A stretch of DNA of 64,000 bases from Caprimulgus europaeus. Taxonomy: Eukaryota > Chordata > Aves > Caprimulgiformes > Caprimulgidae. Shown in pieces: positions 1 to 13,500 of this stretch (position 1 is the stretch's first letter; every line of letters starts with the position of its first letter). A model generated the notes under the pieces. The model ran no database searches. It was not told the origin of the DNA and saw only the letters and a list, made by a program, of their open reading frames with translations. Both the position numbers and the translations under genes were made by a program. Location: positions 116,586,246 to 116,650,245 of the forward strand of contig OU015523.1 in the NCBI GenBank assembly GCA_907165065.1, read 5' to 3'.

Positions 1-1037
1 GTTGTAATCTTTCATAAGATATATAGACAGTGGCAACTTGGAAGGGAGATGTGCATTTATGAAGAAATAACTGATTGGAGACTGATTAATTATCACTACC
101 ATTTGTTCAAAGAATAACAAAAGAGAACAATAGTCTATTCATCTGGGTTTAGAAATGCAGATTAAAAACAGAATCTGTCAAAAGAGGTACAAATAGGGGA
201 TGTAGAGATTTGGGAAGGTGCTCACAAGCCAGCTGTGTTTGTACAACATTTTGATCAGTTTGGAGTAGCTTGAAGCAACTCTACTAAATCCTTACAAATG
301 GCTGGATGTTGATAGAAAAGCTATACTGTAGCTTTTAGGGAGCTTTTTTTTAATTGACCTTCTGCAGAATACAGCTCTAACTTGGTGTGACATTTTATTT
401 TTTTTTCTTAGGACAAAACATTATCAGTCAGGGTTTTTTTATTCAATGTTTGTTTTCCTGTTTTGAATTGTCAGGAAACAAATAAAGTTCAGTTTATATT
501 CTTGAGTTACAACATTTTTTGCTGATGAATGTGGAATTTGTGATCCAGACTGTGTCCCAAAGGAGATAACATGAATTAGTAATGATTTCCAGTCACTATG
601 TGTATGGATGTTATAACTGAAATGTTAAAGTCTGATCAGATTATCAACTATGATTTGCAGTGTCAGCACAACCTTTACCCTGTCTGGAAGAAAATTATAA
701 AATAAAACTCTGGAAAAGCTGATTGACTAAAGCTTTTGTTTAAATAGGACTGTTTAGCTGTTTGATCCTGTTAAAGCTGTTGTGCTATAGCAAGCAGCCA
801 ACTTCAGGACAAAGGGTAAAGTTCTCCATAGTACTCACACATACCAATAAGCATTTACAGCTTACTTTCCTACGAAGAATAGCAAAAAGCACTGAGGAAA
901 AATTCAGAAAACTACTGCCTTTCTGCATTAACTCAACAAAATAATTGTGCAGAATTGTGGGAAATTTCATGTTGCTTATCTTCTTTTTTTAATTTTTTTT
1001 TTTAAGTTTTTCATTTATCAACAGTGTGAAATTGAAT
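1..1037. other. GRM5 intron, AT-rich, no recognised feature
   Basis: AT-rich sequence with short T runs and stop codons in every frame. The open frames near 762-970 are about 60 codons, overlap each other on opposite strands, and have no recognisable domains. No gene, RNA or repeat family recognised. Confidence 0.6.
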
Positions 1038-1179
1038 GTGTGGAGTCTCCATAATTGGAGATGTTAAAAAGCCATCCGGACATAGTCCTGGCCAACTGGT
1101 TCTAGGTGGCATTGCTTGAGTAGGGATGTTGGATCAGACAATCTCCAGAGGTCTCTTCCAACCTCAACCATTTTCTGAT
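1038..1179 (+). mobile_element. CR1 retrotransposon, 3' end fragment
   Basis: The stretch reads as a 5'-truncated CR1 tail in plus orientation: TGTGGAGTCTCC near the start, then a degraded form of the usual CR1 3' UTR text including CATCCGGACATAGTCCTGG, CTTGAGTAGGGATGTTGG and CTTCCAACCTCAACCATT. It ends in a worn CTGATTGTA in place of the CTGTGATTCTGTGA tail. About 140 bp remain, so it has no coding capacity. The mutations suggest an old insertion. Confidence 0.85.
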
Positions 1180-1265
1180 TGTACGTCATTATATTCTGGC
1201 TAGTCAGAACTGTATCAGTCTCTATCACCTGTAGACAAAGTCTGGGCAGCAACACACCTGTGTCC

Positions 1266-1319
1266 CCTACATTGCCACCCATATCTCCTACATCACCACC
1301 TATGTTTCCTACATTGCCA
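1266..1319 (+). repeat. 21-bp minisatellite, about 2.6 copies
   Basis: Two 21-base units start at 1266 and 1287 (CCTACATTGCCACCCATATCT, then a variant with CATCACCACCTATGTTT). A third partial unit, CCTACATTGCCA, starts at 1308. It lies about 90 bp beyond the CR1 tail and makes the region locally C-rich. Confidence 0.8.
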
Positions 1320-1714
1320 AGCTGTACAATCCTACCTTGACACTACTTGTTATGTGAGGTATTCTATTTACATCTCCTAACAAAAAGGAATCATAAATTT
1401 CTCTACAGTTTTCAAGTAGTCTTGGAAAGGTCAGCAGGGTCTGCCAATGACCATAACCTAGGATTTTGTGATAAATTAACAGCTGCTTGTAACAATAGCT
1501 CTAATGAGCTGTACAAAGATCACTTTCTGGGCTGACACAGGGAAGAATAGCTTCCCTAACTAAAAGCTAAAGAATTCTGTCAGGATTGACCTGTGGTACA
1601 GACAGAAAAAAGCTTTGTCTTCATGACTGAGCAAAGTAGAGAATGAGACACGTTTATCAAATAGTAGCTGTTACCATCTGGTGCTTCTTAGACTTGAAGC
1701 AGGTTCAGTGAAAT

Positions 1715-1852
1715 GAGAGGAAAAAGGAAAGAAGAAAGGGGAAACAAGAAGGAGGAAAGCAGGAAAAAAGGAAAAAAAAAAAAGGAAAAAAAAAAGGAAA
1801 GAGAAAAGGAAAGCAAAAGCAAGAAAAGAGGAAAGAGCAAGGGCAAAAGCAA
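1715..1852 (+). repeat. T-free purine-rich tract, 138 bases
   Basis: No T occurs on the plus strand across 138 bases. The sequence is mainly A and G (AAAGGAAAGAAG-type runs and two long A runs) with scattered C. Both strands read open here as Lys/Glu/Arg-rich or Phe/Ser/Leu-rich frames, which is a low-complexity artefact and not a gene. Confidence 0.85.
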
Positions 1853-3082
1853 TGGCAAGGTTAAGGTGTTGTGGTTTCATTCAATTTCATTCAACATCTG
1901 CCACACTCTCCACTGCTGTTTGAAGCAGAGAGCATGTATTATTTGGTCAGATGTTTCTATGTGACATTGTTAAAAGAAAATGCGGATCACAGGTCTTAAA
2001 GGTTAAACATAAATGGTAAAGTCATGCTCCTATGAAAATCAGTTACTAAATATGTCTTGATTATTCCTTTCAAAGCTAAATTTGTGCACAAATGAAGTTA
2101 CTTGTAATTATTTTTAAGGAAACATGTCAGAGAGCTAATAAATTCATAATTTATAGATACTGATGTAGAACAAAAAATTACCTTAGAAGTCAAATATATT
2201 TCTGGGGTGATCTAAAAATGCATGCTCACAAAGCTGTGTCAGACTCTAGCTTGTTTACTTCTAAAAGACTCCGTTTCAGTGACGAAATCTCCCACTCTAG
2301 GTAGTTATATTTCTGCATATGTTGTTCAGAGAAACAAAGGATTTTCCAAATAGTGTCTGCAGCTCTCAGAAAATCAGGGCTTGCAGCTCTCATAAAATAA
2401 AGTGTAAAACAGCAAAGCAAAAGAGAAAGCATTGGGAAGGAACAATTTGTAAGTCCTACTTTTGTTTCTGATGTTACCATCAACCTGTAGCCATAGAATA
2501 GGAGCCTCTGTGACCTGGGGTTCAGTGTGAAGCCACTCCAAGACTATGAGCTGTGCTTCTTTGGGAATGTGGGAGAGTAGGCATTTCTTGGTTTCATTTT
2601 ATAGTGTCGCAGTGGAAAGAGCTTTCACACCGAAAGAGAAATAGTTCAAAGTGGTGTTTGACCTGAGATGGTTCAAATTTCCCACATGACAGGAAGCTGT
2701 CCTGAGCTACGGGCTGCAAAATGCATGGCACTCTGCCTGTCTCATCAAAGCTGAGCCACTGAGCAGCCAGGAAGGTGCAAAGTCCTGAGAATAGCAAGAG
2801 GACACTTGATAGCTCAGACAAGTATTTAAGATATTTTCTGATCCTCATATAACTTCTGTTTTTTTCTTCTAAGGACTGTAAAATAGAAGTTACCTAGTTA
2901 GTCCTAGAGGTAAGGACACATATGTACTGTAACCAATAGGAAGCAGAAACTTCAAGCCCTTGGTAACACGTCACATCTACATCTCTTCTGTTCATTGTAT
3001 ATTGAAAATTTTAGAAATGAATAAGATTTGTTAATGGCATCCAATGGTCCAACACTACTTCTATCAGATGCAAACATCACTT

Positions 3083-3114
3083 CCCCCCCCTACCCCCCCA
3101 AACACCCCGATCCC
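3083..3114 (+). repeat. C-rich simple repeat
   Basis: Runs of eight and seven C separated by TA, then AAACACCCC. A short low-complexity stretch of unknown function. Confidence 0.8.
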
Positions 3115-6100
3115 AATCTCAAAAAGCAATCTTGCTATTTTAGTGGAAGTAGTAATAGTACTGAGTGCTCTGGGAAAAACTCCTTAATATTGTTAATTCA
3201 CTCAGTTACAGACAGCCAGTCAGAATCCACTTAGATTCCACACATCCTTAGCAAAAAAAACCCAGTCATGTTTTAGGGTGTTCAGATGCCCATAGCTCTG
3301 AAAACAAAGAGGCTTCTCTCCACAATACTCATGCTTCAACTGTGATGCAATACAAGTGTGTGGATCTTTGTCCACCCATTACTGAGCTTTATAACAGGCT
3401 ACTGAGTCTTTTGGTGTTTTCCAGTTGTGTGGAGGTTTGTTCTTTGGGGTCTCAAGGCTTTCATTCATCCCAGCAGCTGAAAAAGGATCTCGAATGATTC
3501 CCATGAGCTTAGGAACAGGGTATTCTCTGACACTATTGTTTGTGGAACAAGAAAGTGAGGCAAAATTTGTAAGAGTTTGTCTTCAAGTTTTCTAAATAAA
3601 ATTGTAGAAGAACTAATATAATGAGACAGTCTGTATGTAATGTAATAAACATTTTGAGTGACCCTAAAAACAGCTCCTTGATCCATTTATAGATTTTTAG
3701 TGCTTATTGTGTTTCATAATCTCACTATTAATAGATTCATATATAACAATACATATCTAATTTTCAAATTACTTCAAACTATTCTTAAAATAGTTATCAA
3801 AGATCAGAGGGTTTTTTTGTTAATTGAAAGGTTTGTGTATCTTCAATATCCTTTACTCAAACAACCATATCTTGCTTCTATTTGTAAACCAAATTCATCC
3901 AGACAGCTGTGACTTCTGCCCATATTTTACTTTTATGTACAAATGAATAAAGAAGGATTCACTCAGCACTGGTGCTTGCAAGTTATTTAAATGTAATTAT
4001 AATTAGATCTTTAGATATGTATTAGATGCATATATTTTTCTAGTACTCTAATATCTATTTTCAGCTCCCACCTTTTCTCTGCTAACATCTTTCTAAATGT
4101 GACTCTAAATACACTCTGTTTACCTGCCATAAAGAAAGAAAGAAAATGACTGTACAACTACAGAAACCTTCACTCCTCTCAAGGCACAGTAGGATCAGTT
4201 CTGATTTATTGAGTCCTAAATACCTTTTAGTGGTTTTTTTTAGTTTGAGAAGGGATTCTGAAACTGAAAAGCTCCAATACTCCAGTGGAAAGGACATAGA
4301 TTCTCAGGGAAGCACCCATTGAAAAGTTTTCCTTTTTCCTAAAGGGCAAGGATTCAGCATTGACTTGAACCTTCAACTTCTTGGCCTTTCTCAGTAATTA
4401 CTACTGCATTTATAATCAGATGAATAGCACATGATTCAGGCCATGGCCACTGATTACTCTAAGCAGTAGTCAACTGGTGAACAGAGAACTCTCCAATAGC
4501 CATTGAGGTGTTAGCAATTCACACAGTGAGTACTCCAAATCTGCTACTGCTAAAAATCTACAATCAGTCATGTCAACAGTCTTCTCTCAGACCTTGGTGT
4601 CAAAACTTTTATCTCCACAGTTGAGACTCACAAGCATTTTGAGCAAAGAAGACACCCACGCAAACTCCTATTACTTCCAAATCTATTACTGGGTTTTGCA
4701 ACTACCCTGTCTCAACATTGTTGACTCTTATGGAAGCCCATTAAATCCCTTCTCCAGTCAAAGGACAAAAACGTTTGGTTTGTGGCTACTTCTTCAGTTG
4801 GGAAGGCTATAGAAGCTACTTAATTATGTTTCCTTATCCCCTTGCCTGCCAGGGGGACCCATGGGAGATAGCTTCTCAACTTTAAAATGTTTAAAAATTC
4901 TTCCACCCTTGTTGTTGGTACATCACGTGGAAAATTCTCATTACATTTGCTGTCTCCTTTCCCTTGTGACCAGTATTACAGCATATTTTTCTCATAAAAC
5001 AAAGACATTACAGGCATTAATGTTTACCATTTGCCAAATACTTAATGTCATCACCAATACACTTATGCTTGTTCCTTATATTGGAAAAGCTCATAGATAA
5101 ATTACTTTAGAAATGGATTAAGCTGACATTTATCTGAAAGGCAAAACAACAAAAGTTTTAACTAAAAGAAAAGTTAACAAACCCAGCTTTATTTCAGCAG
5201 TTTTACTCGGTCATATTTATTTCATATAAATGCCTTTTCACTCCAGTTTTAAGGAAACAGATATGCCAGCTGTCCCAGATTTTACATTGATGGTTTATTT
5301 CATATTGCAGCTCTTCTGTTGGGAAAGATGTTCTGACCAAAGTAATTTAGTAGCTCTCTCTTTCTCAGCTCATGTCCCTTGTTCTTGGATTTGGCATTTG
5401 CTCAACTAGCCTTGTAACAATCACCCTTCACTTTGCAGTTCTGTATATTAAAAAGTATAAGGCAAAACTACTGATCTATTTTATTGTTTTCAACTGTGTA
5501 GTTCTCCTTTGTGTTGAATCTGCCATTAATTGCCCTAACTGCTCCCGATGGTTTGCAGGGTCTGGAACTGGCCAATAAGGGTGTTGCAACTGACAACAAC
5601 AGTAGTTTATTGTAGGGAAATAATGTAGGTTGTTTGAGCAAGAAGACATTTTATGTCAGGCTCCAAGCTGTATTCTGCTGTCAGCAGCACTGATGTTGCA
5701 ACTAAGCAAACTTCATTCTGGTAAAACAGATTAGTATGAGTTGGGTCACTGGTAACATATCTGCCAAACATTTTATAACTTCATGCTTTTTATCTAAACA
5801 TTTTAAAGAGCTTAGTTGCATATTTAGTTTGCAGATAATGCTAACATTTTTTAGATTGAAATCTGTGTCTTGGGAGCCATATTCAGTGTGAAATGTTTTG
5901 ATTAGGATAAAAACAGGGCAATTTTTCCCCACATGGACATTTCTGCCAATATGTAACAACCCGCCCTGGGACAGAGGCAATGACAAATCCTCTACTGTGT
6001 AAACAGTTGGTCTGAGAGGTGTGACAGAATGTCATCAGGGAAACCCTATGGCTGATGTCTTTTTGGTTCCCTCACTGTCTCCCACTTACCCTCCATGTCC

Positions 6101-8261
6101 TCCAGAATGATTGAGTTAAATATGTTTAAATAATTTTCATTTATCATTATTGCCTTTACCATCAGAACGTTTTTTCTAGAGCAGAATCTGAGCTCAGGAG
6201 TCCTAACATACAGCACTTCTGCCCAAACGTGGTAAACTTGGTGCATTTCCAAGAATCCATCTATTCAGGGAAGACTTTTCTGCTTCTCCTATCAATGTTC
6301 TGCCTCTTTAGTAGAAAGTGATCCGAATCTCCCTGATTGCCCTATCAAATTCCATGGTATGAGGTCACATAATGCAAGTCTGTCGCATAAAACACCATTA
6401 TGCTTCCAAACAAAGACCACAGTTACTGCAGTAATCAGAACTGATTATTTAAGGAACATGTTCTGAATAGATTAATATCTATTTAAGTTTTCTTTACATC
6501 AAACCTTTCAAAGTTCTGTACTAATATCTGAAAATGCAGCTTGTTTACAGATTTTTTCCTGATGATTTTGTTGACATAGTCCTATTATCGTGTAAACCAG
6601 AAAAACATGAAGTTCTCTGAGCAAAGTGGAAAAAAAAACCTGTCAACAACCACCATCTGCCATTTATGTATTGTCCTGTGTTTAATTATGGAAATACTCA
6701 CTTAACTGGCAATTGTCTGACATAAAATACACCAAAATTTATTTCATTTATTTAAAAGCTGCATGCTGTGCTCTCTGATGTCCTAAAACTCAGAATGGGT
6801 GATAATGTTAGTGTGCATAATGCCAATGTTTATTAGCCTTATTGCAATTTCCCAGATAAGAATCTTAAAATTGTTAGTTAAAATACAATGAATTGAATTA
6901 GTTCATTTTGGAAAACAAAAAGACTATCAGATGTGCTTTAAGTGAACATTCTGCAAACCTGATTACCTTTTATAAACTGAGGTTTTCTTTTCATCATTGA
7001 GTCTTTTGTAATACGTATTTATGATCTAGTGTTATCAGATTAATCTAGTAAATTGGCAGATGTGGAGGAAAATTAAAGCTTTGCTGAACTTCTAAATAAC
7101 TTTGCTTTACTTTGTCTAGTTCTCTTATTTATATGTAAATAGTACCTTTTTTGACTGGTAATTTGATTCAAATAAAACCAAGAAACACATAGTATCTTAA
7201 TTTAAAGCACCTGGTACATTAATGTCTATAAACTGATTGTAAGTATATTTCCCTATAACTTTCTATGCAAGCTGAGGAAAAGACATAGAACTTTAACTAA
7301 CACTAAAGTGTACCATTTCAAAAGGGTAAACAAAATATTTATGTCTTTCACGAGGATTATCATGGCTTATAGTTAGCATATCACATTCTCATGTTGAAGT
7401 TTTAAGCAAGCTGTGTAAAGGCCACAGCATAGAACTATTCTTAATACAAATGTGATTTCAAGAACTTTGAACTGCTTATCTGTTCTAATTATCCAAACTA
7501 TTTCTGGGGCTATCAACAATGAAGTACTCGAAAATCAGCAGACAGGATCTGAGAACAATGTAAATAGGATAACTCACCAAAATATCTTTCTTATTTTTAT
7601 AGGGCATTCAAGTAGAAATTACATTTCTCCGAGGAGTTTTAGTGTTCTATCTCACTCAATATTTTTTTCCATGATTCTTTATTTTGTTTTACTGCACACA
7701 TTGATTACAAACCATTTGTTGTGAATACTCACCACTGAAAATTGAAGATGTATCTTTTAGTTGTGGTTTACTGGGGATGATGGGCTAAGGGAGTTTACTC
7801 CTCTCTCCCTCTCATCCAGAGCTTTAGTGTCTGTTCCCAAAGCACACAAAGCTACCGGACATGCACAACTCGAATTACTTCCCCCATTCAGGCTGGGTCT
7901 GTGTCCCACAAGAGATGATGTGAAAAGAATTACTGCAGCTCATAATCAGGAGAAGAGAAGACAAAAAAATAATGTTTCTTCCCAGAAGAGCATTGTGAAT
8001 AATACTAGGAGAGCTCCCTTTCTTAATCTTGCAGCAGACCTCACTCTTAGTAATAGTTGTAGTGGAAATAGCTTATTATTAGATTTACCAGCAAGATTCA
8101 GTTTATTTTGCTCTGGTCAGGTACAAACAAATGTAATCAGGTGTGCATGATTCAGTCAAGTTAGCTGAAAAGGCTTTTGGCAGAGTTAGGATGACATTTA
8201 GATTATATGGCCTTTTCACTGGTTAGAGCATAATTAAGTCCTGGACAGAATGGTTGACTTC

Positions 8262-8376
8262 TTTTTTTTTCTTTCCCTTTTTCTTTTTTTGTTTTATTTT
8301 ATTTGCTCTTGTTTGGGTGTTTTCTTTTTTGTTGTTGGGTGGATTTTTTGGGGGGGTTTGTTTGGTTTTTTTTTAG
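8262..8376 (+). repeat. T-rich low-complexity tract
   Basis: Long T runs are interspersed with C in the first half and with G in the second, including a run of seven G near 8351. It yields meaningless Lys/Pro-rich frames on the minus strand. Confidence 0.8.
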
Positions 8377-9826
8377 CTTGATGTACCTGTATATTCTTCA
8401 GAGCACAAGGGCAATGTGAAAGAGTAGAGAAGAGAAGTGCTATTTTACTGAGCTGAATGAAATGCATCTTGAAAATAGTGTTTGTTTGTTTGCTTCTTTC
8501 CATGAAAAAAACTTTTTGAAAATAATGAAATACAATCATAAGACAAAATCCATAATACCATTTTTTTCATATAGCTTTACCTGTTTTACAGAATTTCAAT
8601 GATATGTCAATATTAGAAGAGCAACATGGTATATCATATTACTTCAGAATACGACTTGTCATATTCTTCAGGACTGTTACTCTTAAAATTTTTAAAGACA
8701 TTTTGATCTTTGTGTATGAAATGAATGCCATCTCAAAATCTGATATACAATGATGTATAATTTTACTGCTATTTACATATTGTGAAATAATATGACAACA
8801 TAAATCCATGCCAGAAACACCTTAAACCTCGATTTTATTTGAAGTGGGTTTTTTTCAAAGTAACTGTTTTTGCAAAGTTTTCAAAATTTCCATTTTACAG
8901 TAAATTCTGAACTTCCTGTTTCCATTTCAGTCTGAAAAGTGTTGAAATACATAATTATGGTTTTTAAAATTGACTACCTAAATTATGACCATCTCTTTCT
9001 ATTATAGTCTCTGGTTTTCACAAGTAGTTTCATTATTGAAGTAATATGGTTTTTCTATATTTCCAAGTATACCTTGCATTGTTTTAATATAATAAAAGCA
9101 TTTTAGGGTCTGATAATTTCCCATTGAAACTTTTTTATTAACCTTAGAAGGCTCAAGATCTTAATAACAGATAGCATGGAGAGTTTAATAATGGGTACTT
9201 TAAACTGTCACTGTTATTCCTACATACTTGTATATTTCTTGCAGTATATGCAACTGCAGATTCTCCCAAGTCTTGCATAAAATTAAAGAAAATTATGTGA
9301 ACCTCACAGAAACGAGAAAGCTTCTGAAAGCAAGAGAGTGATAAGAAGCAAAGATCCAAAAAGTCTATAGCAGTTAGAACTGAGTTTTTCCCTTATGAGT
9401 TGGTTAGCTTTGTTGTTTTATGAAAGTCACTAAGAAACAGGGGAGGAACAAAATACATCCATTTTTGTTTCATATTATTTCAGAAAGAATGTAGCTGAAA
9501 ACATGACTACAAGTTGAAGTGTGAAAGAAATAATTTCATTTTCTCTTCAATGTAGACATATTTAGGTCTGTTGTTTTATGGCCTATAAAAGGATTGTCTC
9601 AGCCGGATAAAAGATTAACGTAAATGTAAGCTACCTTTGAAAAAAAGAAAAACAAAAACCTAGGTGTTTCCAATGTCATTGCATCCTTGAACTTTGAACT
9701 GGACCATACTTATTTTTATTTTAGAGATCTGTATGTTATAGCTTTCATCAAAGACCATCTATCTAGTTACTATTTCCAAGCAGCAAGTCAGTAGGGATTG
9801 TGTTGTGATTTTGGTCTATTTTCATT

Positions 9827-10398
9827 TGTTATGGTTTTACCCCAGCTGGCAAATATGCACCACACAGCTGCTTGCTCAGTGTCCCTGGTGGGATGGAGGA
9901 GAGAATCAATTGGGTAAAAGTGAGAAAACTCGTGGATTGAGATAAAGACAATCCAACAGGGAAAGCAAAAGCAACATTCATAAGCAAAGTAAAACAAGGA
10001 ATATTTTTGCTACTTCCCATGGGCAGGTGGGTATTCAACCATCTCCAGGAAAGCAGAGCTCCATCACACAGGAGGGTTACTTGGGAAGACAAAGCACCAA
10101 AACTCCAAATGTCCTCCCCTTCCTTCTTCTTCCCCTAACTTTATACACTGACCATAACATCATAATGAATGCAATATCCCTCTGTTCATTTGGTGTCCTC
10201 TGTCCCAGTTGTGTCCCCTCCCAACTTCTCATGTACCCCCCAGCCTACTTGCTGGTGGGGTGGTTTGAGAAGCAGAAAAGGCCTTGACTCTGTGTAAATG
10301 CTGCTCAGTAATAATTAAAACATCTCTTTGTTACCAATACTGTCTTCAGCACAAATCCAAAACATGACCACATACCAGCTACTATGAAGAAAATTAAC
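9827..10398 (+). mobile_element. Endogenous retrovirus LTR, plus orientation
   Basis: It starts with TGTTATGGTTTTACCCCAGC and continues through ACCACACAGCTGCTTGCTCA, GGTGGGATGGAGGAGAGAAT and GTGGATTGAGATAAAGACA. Later blocks are CCATCTCCAGGAAAGCAG, ACTTTATACACTGA, AAAAGGCCTTGACTCTGTGT and AGCTACTATGAAGAAAATTA. This order of blocks is that of an abundant bird ERV LTR family. The exact library name is uncertain; ERVL-like is an inference. The final ~25 bases before the expected CA end are missing, because the sequence runs straight into an inverted copy of the LTR start. No gag, pol or env sequence is attached. Confidence 0.85.
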
Positions 10399-10400
10399 TC

Positions 10401-10577
10401 TCCTTGTTTTGCTTTGCTTGTGTGCGTGGCTTTGCCTTACCTATTGGACTGTTTTTATCTCAACTCATGAGTTTTCTCAATTTTACTCTTCTGATTCTCT
10501 CTCCCATCCTACTGGAGGCGGGGAGGGAGTCAGCAGCTGTGTGGTGTTTAGTTGCCAGCTGGAGTTAAATCATGACA
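10401..10577 (-). mobile_element. Inverted 5' fragment of the same LTR family
   Basis: The reverse complement starts TGTCATGATTTAACTCCAGC and follows the beginning of the preceding LTR: CACCACACAGCTGCT, GGATGGGAGAGAGAATCAG, GAGTTGAGATAAAAACAG and AAGCAAAACAAGGA. It matches 9827-10000 block by block and stops at the same AAAACAAGGA. The two arms have clearly diverged but remain alignable throughout. Confidence 0.85.
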
Positions 10578-13500
10578 TCCACCCTTTTGCCAGAAATGAG
10601 AATACTGGGATATTTCAGCATGTAGAAATGAATTGTCCATCTTTTCTAATATTTAAGTGACAGGGTATATGAATGCTGTGACACTGTTGTGGTTATAGCA
10701 GGGAAGTGTTATCCTATTGGAAGAGTTTCTTCCTAACAGTGATCACACACTAGATTAATCCACCTTTCTCTTTTTTTCTGCACTATCATTTATGAGAAAG
10801 TTATAACTCACACTTAATCTGCAAAAACTTGCTTCTTATGATCTTTATTGTCCCAGAAAAACACATATCTCTTGGTGATTATGGAAGCTGGAGATCTTTG
10901 TAGCTGTGGAATAAACCTTAAATTCCTCTGAAGATTAGGCTAAAAATTCTAGTTGCTCATTGGACCTGATCGAGAACCAGCAGAATTGGACCAGTCGCAG
11001 CCAGCCCAAGGCTTTCAAACTGACCCTGAACACAAGATGGCATTCTGCATTACATCTTTAGCTAACTAGCTTCCCTATCAAGTCACGTGCAAGTCACCTT
11101 TAAACATACAAAGTCAAGAGATTTCCAAATTAAAACTTAAATTATGTCTTTAAATTACCCTTATAATGTCAACATATTTATATATATATATATGATGGTT
11201 ATCCTGCTGGTGGAGACATTTGCAGTATTGATGTATAATGAGATCATGTAAGGACAACGTCAGCCATAAATTCTAATTTACTTGATTCCCTCTGCCTGAG
11301 TCAGACCACAGTATGGGCATTTATTTCAGTTTGAGTCTCTCATTAACTGCTGCAGGTACATAGTGTCAGTGTATGAGGGGCTCTAAAACAACTTTAAACA
11401 GAACACAAGGATTTTGAAAGTTATCCTTTATTTGATAGTTGTAGTCTCTCAGCTTCTCTGTCTGAGCTTGAGAAAGTCCTTTCTGTGTTGGACCAGAACA
11501 TATTTGTACTACAAGTCATGCCTGGCTGAGTGCCTTTATGTTACAACCCTAATTAGAAACCTGGTAGCAAGTGTTCTCTGTGCACCTTCTTCCACCCTTC
11601 TAACACAGGAGAAAATTGGCCCTCTCAGCTAGAGCAAATAAGGTCAGGCAAAGCCTGCTGCTGACTCACGTGAGATAATCTGCTGCAAAAGTACGCTTTC
11701 TCCACCAGTCAAACGTAGAACATGAGGTTTGGTCGGTTTCATTAACCTTACTCTTTACACACTCTCAGCCTGTGTAAGACTGAGATTAATACCTTTTAAA
11801 ATAGAAAAGTGTTCTTATGAAATGATGATTGATTGACAGATCTGGAGAACAAAATTTTTTATATAGGAACAGAGATACAACAAGTGAAAGTCAATATGAT
11901 TATTCCTCCCAGAATATGTCACCTTTGAGTGAGGGCAAGAAGAAACCATTGACAAGAGTAAGATGATAGCCATTTGATTTTTCAGTCTTTTGCCTGAAGC
12001 TGACAACATGTAGGTACACAAATGGCAGATAAAATGTGGTGGAGACATCTCCTGAGAATGAGTTATCTTCGTTAGAACTATCATCTCTTTAAAGTCAGGC
12101 CTATAGAAGGTTACCAGATGATAATGACTGTGGGTTGTTGCACCTGAAAGTGATGTCTGGCTGACCAGGAGGAATAAAAAGCTTTGATTTCCTTTGCCAT
12201 TCACAGGATTAAAGAATCAAAGAAAAAGAAAAAAATCAGCAAAACATTACAAAGTCTGTACAATAAATATGAGAATATAAAAATCCAGTCTTACGGTAAT
12301 TTTATTGCCTGACATTATTTGAGTACCTTCTCTAGACATACCTTTTAGAGCATCAACCAACAAACTTATCTATATGTAGGCACAATGTTGTTCTAAGAAC
12401 TGTTACTTAAAGATTAATGTAGTTTTGGGATAATTTTGTTTGAATATTTATTCATATCAATAACTCCAGTCAGATTGAAAATTTAAAAAAAACAGAAAAA
12501 ATGGTTTCATATTTTTGTTGGACCATATTCTGGTTTTATATGTATCAGAATAGCACCATTGTAGAATTAATAACTTTCCAGTGAAAAGTTAATTTTTTTC
12601 TGCTTATTCCTATAAACCTTTGTGAAGACTAACAATATAGTTATTTCATTGTTCAGCTTGTTATAGTTAAAAGAAATAAAAATTTATGCATAGGATAGGT
12701 CTGCATTTGGTGTATAAATTTACAGTTAGCAGCACAGTTCATTCCTTTACTAAAATAGTACCTCTGTTAAGATGAAGCTACTACAGATATTACCTAGCTG
12801 ATGCTAGACAGGCATTGCTGTGAAAATCTTCTAACATGGTTTTCAGAGACTCCTTGTGTTCACCTATTTTTTAAGCCACAGAGGTCCCATTGTGACAAGT
12901 TTAGATAAAGGTATCTACATGATAGATATCCAAAGCTAAATGAAATAATCCCACTTTGTAGGTCCATTTGTATCTCCTATTCTGTGTCAAGTAATCAGAC
13001 AGTGAATGAGTCACACAAGTTGCTCTTCATTTGGATGAGCTGAACAGATTGATCTCTTCCACTCTTTTGTTATACATCATCTTTTCTAATTATTTTGATG
13101 GTTTTTATCCAAATGATTATAAATTTATCATTCTCTTTGTTGTTTTATACAAAATTAATCTAACAGTAGCAGTTATATCAAAGCCAAACACAGAGATAAA
13201 GTGACCCTTCATTCTGCTTCAACCTACCTCAGTTTATAGAGAGCCTTTTGAACATGCCATAGCCCAGCAACCAATCCTCAGCTACTGAGCTGTCTTAAGT
13301 TTCAAGTAGTTTTCAGAAGCCATCAAGAGATTTCCATTCTACTAATACAGCCCTCCTCTGCTATTTCTAGACGTATAACATCACATTTGACTACATTCAA
13401 ACACTTCACTAGTTTATGCTCAACTTGCTGAATCATCCAGGATGTTCCATAACTTTGGTCTATTTTTGTTTATATTTTGCAGTTCATCTGTCTTCATGCT

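Larger units (their letters stand above)
1853..9826. other. GRM5 intron, no gene recognised
   Basis: About 8 kb of AT-rich sequence without a recognisable gene or transposon family. It holds small low-complexity stretches listed separately (C runs at 3083-3114, T-rich at 8262-8376). The longest open frame (7761-8150, plus) begins at a TTG, has no recognisable domain and lies in slightly less AT-rich sequence. I see no coding evidence for it. Confidence 0.55.

Noticed and set aside
7761..8150. 129-codon plus-strand open frame
   Set aside because: Starts at TTG, no recognisable domain, no splice or promoter context; more likely chance in a less AT-rich patch.
11815..12204. 129-codon minus-strand open frame
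   Set aside because: No known domain; the His/Ser/Leu-rich translation has no family resemblance and nothing nearby suggests a gene.
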